The notes under the pieces: model-generated
Told to the model about the DNA's origin: nothing
The model's input: the letters and a program-made list of their open reading frames with translations, nothing else
The model's database searches: none
Part shown: in pieces, positions 1 to 5,943 of the stretch
Numbering within the stretch: position 1 is the stretch's first letter
Layout of the letters: each line of letters begins with the position of its first letter
Assembly (NCBI GenBank): GCA_016788685.1
Contig: JAEUSS010000572.1
Coordinates: 1 to 5,943 of the forward strand
Reading direction: 5' to 3'
Origin: Prolixibacteraceae bacterium
GTDB taxonomy: Bacteria > Bacteroidota > Bacteroidia > Bacteroidales > Prolixibacteraceae
Length of the DNA: 5,943 bases
Position numbers and translations under genes: made by a program

Positions 1-26
1 GAATAACAAGTCTTTTTCCGGTGTAG
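1..26 (+). CDS. possible 3' tail of an upstream gene (ECF sigma factor expected, not shown)
   Basis: Partial and weakly supported. One forward frame ends with the short hydrophobic tail ITSLFPV and a TAG at 24-26. Bacteroidota FecR-type anti-sigma genes usually follow an ECF sigma-factor gene, and such sigma proteins often end in a short hydrophobic tail, so this frame would leave a plausible gap of about 120 bases before the anti-sigma gene. Seven codons cannot identify a family. A competing forward frame stays open to a TAA at 83-85, with a beta-strand-like tail unlike a sigma factor, and the minus strand is open from an ATG at 49 to the window edge. The choice among them is inference. Confidence 0.2.
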
Positions 27-145
27 ATCTCGGAGGTATTTACATTCATGAAAAAACAATCAGGATCACAAATATCAAATTTTAAACACTTCCGGAGGTA
101 GGGTTTTTAGAATTTCAGTGTACTACTCGTGTAACAATCTATTAA
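27..145 (+). promoter_or_regulatory. leader region upstream of the anti-sigma gene
   Basis: This stretch has no convincing gene. It has an AT-rich first part, then a purine-rich GGAGGTAGGG element followed by a T-run at about 94-108, then AGTGTACTAC at about 117-126. From memory, similar G-rich/T-run/GTGTACTA arrangements occur in front of many Bacteroidota anti-sigma genes, so it may be a conserved leader or promoter. The octamer CGGAGGTA occurs twice, at 31-38 and 93-100. Neither copy is at ribosome-binding distance from the ATG at 146, and this phylum depends little on Shine-Dalgarno pairing. I could not assign -33/-7 promoter boxes with confidence. Confidence 0.3.
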
Positions 146-1141
146 ATGAAATCAACAATCGGGAAATATTTAGCGGGGAAGAGTTCAGAAGATGAACAGA
201 AGGAGTTACTTGACTGGATCAGAAAAGAAGACAATATATCTGAATTTCAATCAATAAAAAGAGAATGGAAAGCTGAAGTCGTAAAAAATGAAGTACCGGC
301 CGAACATACCCGGAACTGGAAAAACATTCAGGATAATATGCTCAGCCAAATGCAATCAGAATTACAGCATTCGCAGCGTTTTCTGAAATTCTTCAGGTAT
401 GCTGCCGTTTTAGTAATACTGCTTTCAGTTTCTTCGGTGGTATACTTTTATTCGCATTCCAGGCCCGCAGGCGAACCGATCTATACCACTGTAGCTGCAG
501 ATTTCGGCCAGATCTCAAAAGTCGTATTACCCGACAGTTCGGTTATCTGGATCAACTCCGGCTCAACCATCAGATACAACAATCAGTTTTCGGCTACCAA
601 CCGCGATATTGAATTGACCGGAGAAGCGTTTTTCAAGGTCGCTAAGAACAAAGATTTACCCTTGATCGTGAGCAGTTCTGATTTGAGGGTTAAAGTTTTG
701 GGTACCGAGTTTTGTGTAACAGCCTATCCGGAAGAAAGCTCCATACACGTTGTACTTGAAAAAGGAAATGTTGAGCTGACCTCGTCTTCCCATTCGCACT
801 TCAGGCAGCAAATGAAACCGGGAGAAATGGCCAGTTTCAATAAAACAAAAAAACAGCTTTCCTTATCGAATGTCAATACCGAACTTTTTACCTCGTGGAA
901 AGACGGCATGATTAACATTTACAACCTCCCGCTGAGCGAGGTAGTAATTAAACTTGAAAAACGCTATAACCAGAAGTTTGTGATTGATGATGCAATAAAA
1001 GATTTGCCCTACACTTTCACCATAAAAAACGAAAATCTGAACCACATTTTGTCATTAATCGAGAAAATCACTCCGGTTGATGCAATTCAGCACGACAACA
1101 TCATTGAATTGAAATACAACAAAATGAAGAAGAAAAGTTAA
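146..1141 (+). CDS. FecR-family anti-sigma factor (FecR domain plus DUF4974)
   Basis: This 331-residue inner-membrane regulator is expected to bind an ECF sigma factor in the cytoplasm and receive a signal from a TonB-dependent transporter in the periplasm. The cytoplasmic N-terminal part (about residues 1-80) begins with the IGKYLAGKSSEDEQKELLDW-type helix seen in this family. A single membrane segment lies at about 84-103. The FecR domain follows (about 112-212), with VVLPDSSVIWINSGS (126-140), GEAFFKV (159-165), VLGTEFCV (184-191) and VVLEKGNVEL (202-211), all typical of the family. The C-terminal DUF4974 region (about 256-325) ends in a lysine-rich tail. Length is normal. The ATG at 146 is well fixed, because an in-frame TAA sits directly before it at 143-145. 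The STN-bearing SusC gene starts 90 bases downstream and is the likely signalling partner. No sigma gene can be recognised in the window, so its cognate sigma factor is unknown. Confidence 0.96.
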   Translation: MKSTIGKYLAGKSSEDEQKELLDWIRKEDNISEFQSIKREWKAEVVKNEVPAEHTRNWKNIQDNMLSQMQSELQHSQRFLKFFRYAAVLVILLSVSSVVYFYSHSRPAGEPIYTTVAADFGQISKVVLPDSSVIWINSGSTIRYNNQFSATNRDIELTGEAFFKVAKNKDLPLIVSSSDLRVKVLGTEFCVTAYPEESSIHVVLEKGNVELTSSSHSHFRQQMKPGEMASFNKTKKQLSLSNVNTELFTSWKDGMINIYNLPLSEVVIKLEKRYNQKFVIDDAIKDLPYTFTIKNENLNHILSLIEKITPVDAIQHDNIIELKYNKMKKKS

Positions 1142-1149
1142 AAATAAAA

Positions 1150-1177
1150 ACCGGAAGGCGCGGCCACGCTTTCCGGT
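1150..1177. promoter_or_regulatory. strong intergenic hairpin between anti-sigma and SusC genes
   Basis: ACCGGAAGGCG (1150-1160) pairs with CGCTTTCCGGT (1167-1177) as an 11-bp stem with one G-T (G-U) pair and a 6-base loop, starting 8 bases after the anti-sigma stop codon. On the + strand it is followed by CAAATGCTC rather than a T-run, so it is not a classical intrinsic terminator for the anti-sigma transcript. On the - strand the stem is followed by TTTTTATTTTTAAC, so it would resemble a terminator for antisense transcripts. It could act as an RNA processing or stability element, or as a partial terminator separating regulator from transporter expression. The structure is seen directly; the role is inference. 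Confidence 0.55.
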
Positions 1178-1231
1178 CAAATGCTCATCACATAATGATG
1201 GAACTATTTATTAACAAAATCAGTCAAAACT
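1178..1231 (+). promoter_or_regulatory. AT-rich SusC leader, probable site of promoter
   Basis: Between the hairpin and the SusC start is an AT-rich 54-base stretch containing a small inverted repeat, CATCA (1186-1190) and TGATG (1196-1200) around a 5-base spacer. The bases before the ATG at 1232 are A-rich with no Shine-Dalgarno motif, as is usual for Bacteroidota translation starts. A promoter for an ECF sigma factor controlled by the upstream anti-sigma protein would be expected here, but I see no clear match to the housekeeping TTTG/TAnnTTTG pattern and cannot define the boxes. Confidence 0.3.
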
Positions 1232-4200
1232 ATGAAAAAAAAATCGAGTATCCGAGGTTTAATGCCTCCGATCTGGAACAAAAAATTCTTTAGAATTATG
1301 AAACTAACGTTCCTATTCCTATTTGCAGGCTTAATGCAGGTTTCTGCCAGCCTCTACAGCCAAAACACGAAACTTAGTCTTGATCTCCGGAATGCCCGCG
1401 TGGTAGATGTTCTGGAAGCCATCGAGAACCAAAGCGAATTCCGCTTTGCCTACAGTGCCGAGTACATTGACGTGAACCGAAAAGTAGACGTAGATGTAAA
1501 AAGCAAGAGTATCGAACAAACTCTTTCTCTGCTTTTTGACGGCGCAGGAGTTAAATATTCCATCAACGACCGCCATATCATGCTCTTCAGTGCCGATATG
1601 GAACGCAGTCAAATGGTACAGCAAAATAAAACGGTTACCGGTAAAGTCACCGACTCTTCAGGCACTCCTTTACCCGGAGTTTCGGTTGTGGTAAAAGGAA
1701 CCAGCAACGGGATTATAACCGATAACAGCGGAAACTATTCCATATCCAACATTCCTGAAAACGCCACTTTACAGTTTTCGTTTGTAGGTATGAAACTTCA
1801 GGAGGTTGCGGTTGCCGGAAAATCGTCTGTTAACGTTACTCTCACCGAAGAAACAATCGGTCTGGAAGAAGTCGTTGCCGTTGGTTACGGCGTACAGCGC
1901 AAATCAGATGTGGCCGGATCTGTTGGTGTTGCTACTGCTGACCAGATTTTAAAATCTTCATCGTTCAATGCCCTTCAGGGCCTGAAAGGCAAGGTTTCCG
2001 GAGTAAACATCTTTACCAACTCAGGAAATCCATCCGGAAATACCCGTGTGATTATCCGGGGAATCAATTCAATCAACACTTCTTCCAATCCGCTGTATGT
2101 TGTTGACGGAGTTCAGATGTCAGACTTCCAGTTTATGAACCCGAATGACATTGAACGCATTGAAGTATTAAAAGATGCTTCAGCTGCGGCAATTTACGGA
2201 GCCCGCGGTGCCAACGGGGTTATCCTCGTTACAACCAAAAGAGGGTCAGGCGAAGGTGAAGGAATTACCGTATCCTACAACGGCTGGATCAGTCTCGGAA
2301 CCATAGCCAAGAAAGTAGACCTGATGAACGCTGCCGAATTTATGCAAATGGAAGAAATCGGTTTTGCGAATTTCTCGAAATATGCACAAAGTCAGAAATA
2401 TGCCGGCACGCAGGTAAACCGGACAGACCCGCTTCTTTTTGATGCCCAGGGCAAACCGTTGTACGACACCGACTGGCAGGACGAAGCAACCAGAGACGTT
2501 ATTTCCCAAAACCATCAGTTCAGCATTCAGCAGCAATCTAAAACATCGTCGGTTGGTGCGTTTGTAAACTATACCGACCAGCAGGGCATCATGCTGAACA
2601 GCTACATGAAGCGTTTAAATGCAAAAATGACCTATGATGCCAAACCCAAGCCCTGGCTGTCAACCGGAATGAATTTAATGGTTAACCACATCTGGGCCAA
2701 CGACCTGGACGAAACCGGAGGAGGACAAACCGCCCGGCGCACCATGTGGGAAATGCCCCCGATCTTCCCGGTCAAATTCCCTGACGGAAGCTGGGCAAAC
2801 TCTCAGTTTACCGGTAACAAACTTAATTTAGGAATTGAAGCTATGACCAATCCGGTTCACGAACTAACAACCCGGAAGATGAACCGTTTCAAAACCAAGG
2901 TTTTTGGTAATGCTTCGCTAACCTTCCATATCATGGACGGTCTGGATCTTAAAACACAAATTGGGTTGGATGCTAACCTGAACAAAGACAAGAATTTCAG
3001 CCCCAATGACCTGATCAACATTTCGTCTCCCAACGGAAGAGCCAACATTTCATCCTACGACAGCTACTACTGGCAGGAAGAAACTTTCCTTACCTACAAC
3101 AAGGCTATCAACAAACACCGCATCAACGCACTGGCAGGGTTATCCTGGTCGCAGTTGACCGCAGCGACATCAAACACCGGAGATGTCAGTGGTTTTGCTA
3201 CAAACTTCTTTGGATATAACAACCTTGGTGCCGGAACAACTCCTTCAGCTCCCGGTTCTGACTGGAGCCGCTGGGCAATGAACTCATACTTCTTACGCGG
3301 AAGTTATTCGTTCAACGATAAATATCTGGCTACCATTACTGCACGTGTCGACGGATCTTCGCGTTTCGGTGCAAATAATCACTACGGATTTTTCCCGTCA
3401 GCCGCTCTCGGCTGGATCATCTCAAATGAAGACTTCCTGAAAGATACCGAATGGCTCAATACTTTAAAATTACATGCCAGCTACGGGCGTACAGGCAGCT
3501 CTGAAATCGGCATTTACAGTACGCTTGCAACCATATCTTCAGGAACAGTCCTGCTGAACAACGGACGCGGCACAAGTACCAATGTTGCCCGGTTGGCAAA
3601 CCCCGACCTTCAGTGGGAAAAAACAGACCAATTTGATATTGGTTTTAACCTGAGTGTATTTAACGACCGGATTAGTCTTGATATGGACTACTACTACAAA
3701 CTGACTTCTGACTTGTTGTTAGCCCGCCCGATCCCGTACAGCACCGGATTTAGTTCTGTAACAGATAATATCGGAGAGGTTTCCAACCGCGGGTTAGACA
3801 TTCTGTTAACAACCACCAATGTGAAGTCACGTAATTTCACCTGGCAAACGACACTGAATACGAACTACAACACCAACCGAATTGAGAAACTCGGAGCTAA
3901 CAATGAAGACATCCTGACCAGCCCCGGTTTTGTTGGCGGCAATGTGATCCTTCGCGTCGGCGAATCACTGAGTTCATTCTACGGATACAGAAGATTGGGC
4001 GTATGGGGAACGAACGAAGCTGCCGAAGCTGCGAAAGTAGGCGCTGTTCCCGGACAGGCAAAACGTTCAACGGCCCGTGAGATACTGGGTAAAGGATTAC
4101 CAGACTGGACCGGTAGTTTAATCAACACGTTCACCTACAAAAACTGGGATTTCACTGCTGATCTCCAATTCGTTTACGGCGTTGACACCTGGCAGCTCTA

Positions 4201-4609
4201 TTTCCACTCCATGGAAGACCGCAGCGGTATTGCCAATGGCTTCTCGACCATTCTTTACAACGGGTGGACTGAATCCAACCAGAATACAATGGTTCAACAA
4301 ATCAGGCAACAAAATTACAGCGGACAGGACAGCCAGGCTGACTCACACTGGGTATGCGATGGCTCCTACATCCGTGGTAACTTACTGCAGCTGGGCTATA
4401 CTTTCGACAACAGGGTGCTCGGAAGAAGCGGATTCAAAAAGTTGAGAAGTTATGTAAGTGTCAGCAATGCTTTCCTGATTAATTCCAAAGATTTTCTTGG
4501 ATACGATCCTGAGGCCGTCTCAAACACGGATACGTTTGGTCAGAATATTTTCTTTTACCAATATCCGAAACCAAGAACTTTTACTTTTGGTGTAAACCTC
4601 AGCTTCTGA
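1232..4609 (+). CDS. SusC/RagA-family TonB-dependent outer-membrane transporter with STN domain
   Basis: This 1125-residue outer-membrane importer takes up large nutrients, usually oligosaccharides, with a SusD partner and TonB energy. In order: a basic N-terminus (1-22); a signal peptide with hydrophobic core at about 24-40, cleaved near 40-44; an STN (secretin/TonB short N-terminal) domain at about 47-118, the signalling module missing from simpler SusC proteins; a CarboxypepD_reg-like beta-sandwich at about 134-206; and a TonB-box-like segment LEEVVAVGYG (211-220). The plug at about 222-338 has NPLYVVDGV (286-294) and the family signature from IERIEVLKDASAAAIYGARG (307-326) into NGVILVTTK (328-336). 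The barrel runs from about 345 to the terminal Phe, with DGSSRFG at 707-713. It is full length with no frameshift. The ATG at 1232 gives the basic N-terminus common in related proteins; M23 (ATG at 1298) directly precedes the hydrophobic core and is a possible alternative start. Substrate is not predictable from this sequence. Confidence 0.98.
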   Translation: MKKKSSIRGLMPPIWNKKFFRIMKLTFLFLFAGLMQVSASLYSQNTKLSLDLRNARVVDVLEAIENQSEFRFAYSAEYIDVNRKVDVDVKSKSIEQTLSLLFDGAGVKYSINDRHIMLFSADMERSQMVQQNKTVTGKVTDSSGTPLPGVSVVVKGTSNGIITDNSGNYSISNIPENATLQFSFVGMKLQEVAVAGKSSVNVTLTEETIGLEEVVAVGYGVQRKSDVAGSVGVATADQILKSSSFNALQGLKGKVSGVNIFTNSGNPSGNTRVIIRGINSINTSSNPLYVVDGVQMSDFQFMNPNDIERIEVLKDASAAAIYGARGANGVILVTTKRGSGEGEGITVSYNGWISLGTIAKKVDLMNAAEFMQMEEIGFANFSKYAQSQKYAGTQVNRTDPLLFDAQGKPLYDTDWQDEATRDVISQNHQFSIQQQSKTSSVGAFVNYTDQQGIMLNSYMKRLNAKMTYDAKPKPWLSTGMNLMVNHIWANDLDETGGGQTARRTMWEMPPIFPVKFPDGSWANSQFTGNKLNLGIEAMTNPVHELTTRKMNRFKTKVFGNASLTFHIMDGLDLKTQIGLDANLNKDKNFSPNDLINISSPNGRANISSYDSYYWQEETFLTYNKAINKHRINALAGLSWSQLTAATSNTGDVSGFATNFFGYNNLGAGTTPSAPGSDWSRWAMNSYFLRGSYSFNDKYLATITARVDGSSRFGANNHYGFFPSAALGWIISNEDFLKDTEWLNTLKLHASYGRTGSSEIGIYSTLATISSGTVLLNNGRGTSTNVARLANPDLQWEKTDQFDIGFNLSVFNDRISLDMDYYYKLTSDLLLARPIPYSTGFSSVTDNIGEVSNRGLDILLTTTNVKSRNFTWQTTLNTNYNTNRIEKLGANNEDILTSPGFVGGNVILRVGESLSSFYGYRRLGVWGTNEAAEAAKVGAVPGQAKRSTAREILGKGLPDWTGSLINTFTYKNWDFTADLQFVYGVDTWQLYFHSMEDRSGIANGFSTILYNGWTESNQNTMVQQIRQQNYSGQDSQADSHWVCDGSYIRGNLLQLGYTFDNRVLGRSGFKKLRSYVSVSNAFLINSKDFLGYDPEAVSNTDTFGQNIFFYQYPKPRTFTFGVNLSF

Positions 4610-4631
4610 TTTAACCTTAAAAGCAACGAAA

Positions 4632-5943
4632 ATGAAAAAAATAATATATTACAGCCTTTTACTTCTCTCATCGATGGGATTAAACTCCTGCAACGATTTT
4701 CTGAAAGAAGAACCTCGGTCACAAATCAGTGTAAAACAGTTTTATTTAACGCCTGCTGATGCTACCAGTGCAGTAAACAACCTGTACAGAGCCGGTTTCC
4801 CGTCATTCTACAACGCAGGTTCGGCCTATATGGGACCAACCGTGATGTATGGCGGATACATTTCAGGCTTATTTGACAACCAATATAAGGGTCAGGAAAA
4901 ATTTGTTCAGGATTGTCAGAACCTGGCCATTAACCCGGTAGTAAACAATGGCAACTTACTTTCGGTCTACCAGAACTGCTATGTAGCCATTGGCCGTGCC
5001 AATAATGCCATCAAATACATTCCGGCAACACCCGGATTGACTCCTGCCGACATTGCCAGGTTAACTGCAGAAGCCAAATTCTTCCGTGCATTGAATTATT
5101 TTCATCTGGTAAAACTCTTCGGTGGCATTCCGCTGATCAGCGAACCGTATGAGTCGATGGAAAATCTGTACGTCGAAAAAACGCCGGAGGCCGGAATATA
5201 CGCCTTTATTGTTGAAGACCTGAAATTTGCCGTCGAACAAGGAGGCCTGGCTGACCTCCCGATGCACAAAAACAATTTCAGGATTTCCAAAGGAAGCGCC
5301 TCTGCATTACTGGCAGATGTGTACCTCAACATGAGCGGTTACCCCCTGAATGGCGGAAAATATGCCGATGCAGCCGCTGTTGCCAAATCTCTGATAAACC
5401 ACACGGCTTATTCGTTGATCCCGAACGGCGCCACTCCTGAGTTAAGTGCCTACAATGTTCTCCGGACATCTGATGCTCAGGATGAATATCTCTATGCCAT
5501 CGAATATGATGCAACAATCGCGAACGGAGGCTGGCGTCCAACCTACTGCTTCCCGAACGAGGCTGCAACATGGGGCGAATTTACTTACAGCATTTGCGAC
5601 AACGCTTATCGCCCTGTAACCCAAATTCTGGCAGCCTACGACAATACCAACGACCTCCGTGCACAGGAGAAACAATATTTCCATACGAAATATACTTTCA
5701 CCAAAGGCAACAGGAAAGGAGAAACCATCAACTTTGTAGATGTAACCCCTTATTTCTGGTTTGAGCCTGAAGCTCTTTATACAACCAATAAGTCGCAGAA
5801 AGATCAGGTTCACTACCGACTGGCAGAAATGTACCTGATTGCTGCCGAAGCTATTGCCCAAACATCCGGAGTCAATAATGAAGCTGCCGACTATCTGGCT
5901 ACCATAAAAGCCCGGGCATCGCTAAATAAAACCAAAAGTCAAA
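4632..5943 (+). CDS. SusD/RagB-family nutrient-binding surface lipoprotein (3' end outside window)
   Basis: The reading frame is open from the ATG at 4632 to the window edge (437 complete codons, no stop). It encodes the surface lipoprotein that forms the lid on the SusC barrel and binds the substrate. The N-terminus is a lipoprotein signal peptide: MKKIIYYS, a short hydrophobic stretch, then LNSC with the lipidated Cys at 20, followed by NDFLKEEPRS, the usual start of mature SusD proteins. The family hallmark AEAKFFRALNYFHLVKLFGG (146-165) continues into IPLI. Near the edge, HYRLAEMYLIAAEAIA (394-409) is the conserved C-terminal TPR-like helix, followed by the helix ending in KARASL (426-431). 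By comparison with the family, roughly 60-120 residues are missing. The gene starts 22 bases after the SusC stop, with no terminator between them, so co-transcription is expected. Specificity cannot be read from the sequence. Confidence 0.97.
   Translation, partial: MKKIIYYSLLLLSSMGLNSCNDFLKEEPRSQISVKQFYLTPADATSAVNNLYRAGFPSFYNAGSAYMGPTVMYGGYISGLFDNQYKGQEKFVQDCQNLAINPVVNNGNLLSVYQNCYVAIGRANNAIKYIPATPGLTPADIARLTAEAKFFRALNYFHLVKLFGGIPLISEPYESMENLYVEKTPEAGIYAFIVEDLKFAVEQGGLADLPMHKNNFRISKGSASALLADVYLNMSGYPLNGGKYADAAAVAKSLINHTAYSLIPNGATPELSAYNVLRTSDAQDEYLYAIEYDATIANGGWRPTYCFPNEAATWGEFTYSICDNAYRPVTQILAAYDNTNDLRAQEKQYFHTKYTFTKGNRKGETINFVDVTPYFWFEPEALYTTNKSQKDQVHYRLAEMYLIAAEAIAQTSGVNNEAADYLATIKARASLNKTKSQ

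Noticed and set aside
2..85. Forward open frame from the window edge to the TAA at 83-85, as a partial upstream CDS.
   Set aside because: Twenty-seven open codons are easily expected by chance, the tail matches nothing I can name, and its end would run into the sequence that looks like the anti-sigma leader. Kept only as an alternative in the findings.
48..101. A 17-codon forward ORF (MKKQSGSQISNFKHFRR) with a GGAGG-like sequence about 10 bases before its ATG.
   Set aside because: It is very short, Shine-Dalgarno spacing carries little weight in Bacteroidota, and it has no recognisable family; probably chance within a leader region.
1150..1177. Calling the hairpin an intrinsic terminator of the anti-sigma transcript.
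   Set aside because: There is no T-run after the stem on the + strand, so the main criterion fails.
4610..4631. A separate promoter or terminator between SusC and SusD.
   Set aside because: The gap is only 22 bases, A/T-rich, with no stem-loop or promoter-like boxes; co-transcription is the simple reading.
5326..5861. Minus-strand open frames of up to 139 codons inside the SusD gene, and similar ones inside the anti-sigma and SusC genes.
   Set aside because: They lie wholly opposite clearly homologous coding sequence, have no family-like composition and are shadow frames.
1232..5943. An undescribed defence or mobile system hidden in the window.
   Set aside because: The sequence is fully accounted for by an intact SusC gene and the start of a SusD gene; no nuclease, transposase, integrase, repeats or terminal inverted repeats are visible.

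Overview
The window is a fragment of a polysaccharide-utilisation-type locus from a member of the Bacteroidota. It reads left to right on the + strand: a FecR-family anti-sigma factor (146-1141), a SusC/RagA-family TonB-dependent transporter with an N-terminal STN signalling domain (1232-4609), and the first 437 codons of a SusD/RagB-family surface lipoprotein (4632 to the window end, no stop reached). The SusC/SusD pair, the DUF4974-type C-terminus of the FecR protein, and A-rich rather than Shine-Dalgarno-like sequence before the genes all point to Bacteroidota. The long basic N-terminus before the SusC signal peptide reminds me of Marinilabiliales/Prolixibacteraceae proteins, but that finer placement is from memory and uncertain.

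Layout: bases 1-145 carry no complete gene. They may include the last few codons of an upstream gene (an ECF sigma factor would be expected there) followed by the leader of the anti-sigma gene. The 90-base gap between the anti-sigma and SusC genes holds a strong 11-bp hairpin at 1150-1177 and a weaker small inverted repeat nearer the SusC start. SusC and SusD are separated by only 22 bases and should be co-transcribed.

How the parts work together (family knowledge): the SusD lipoprotein caps the SusC barrel at the cell surface and captures an oligosaccharide or other large nutrient, which SusC imports into the periplasm using TonB energy. In STN-bearing SusC proteins, substrate occupancy is relayed through the periplasmic STN domain to the C-terminal part of the inner-membrane FecR protein, which then frees or activates its ECF sigma factor to boost transcription of the locus. 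FecR and the STN domain side by side here fit this trans-envelope circuit. The substrate cannot be inferred, because no enzyme genes lie inside the window.

I found no evidence of an undescribed system, mobile element, CRISPR array, RNA gene or pseudogene. The points worth a second look are small and regulatory: the intergenic hairpin, the A9 tract directly after the SusC start codon, and the unresolved identity of the gene upstream of the anti-sigma factor.
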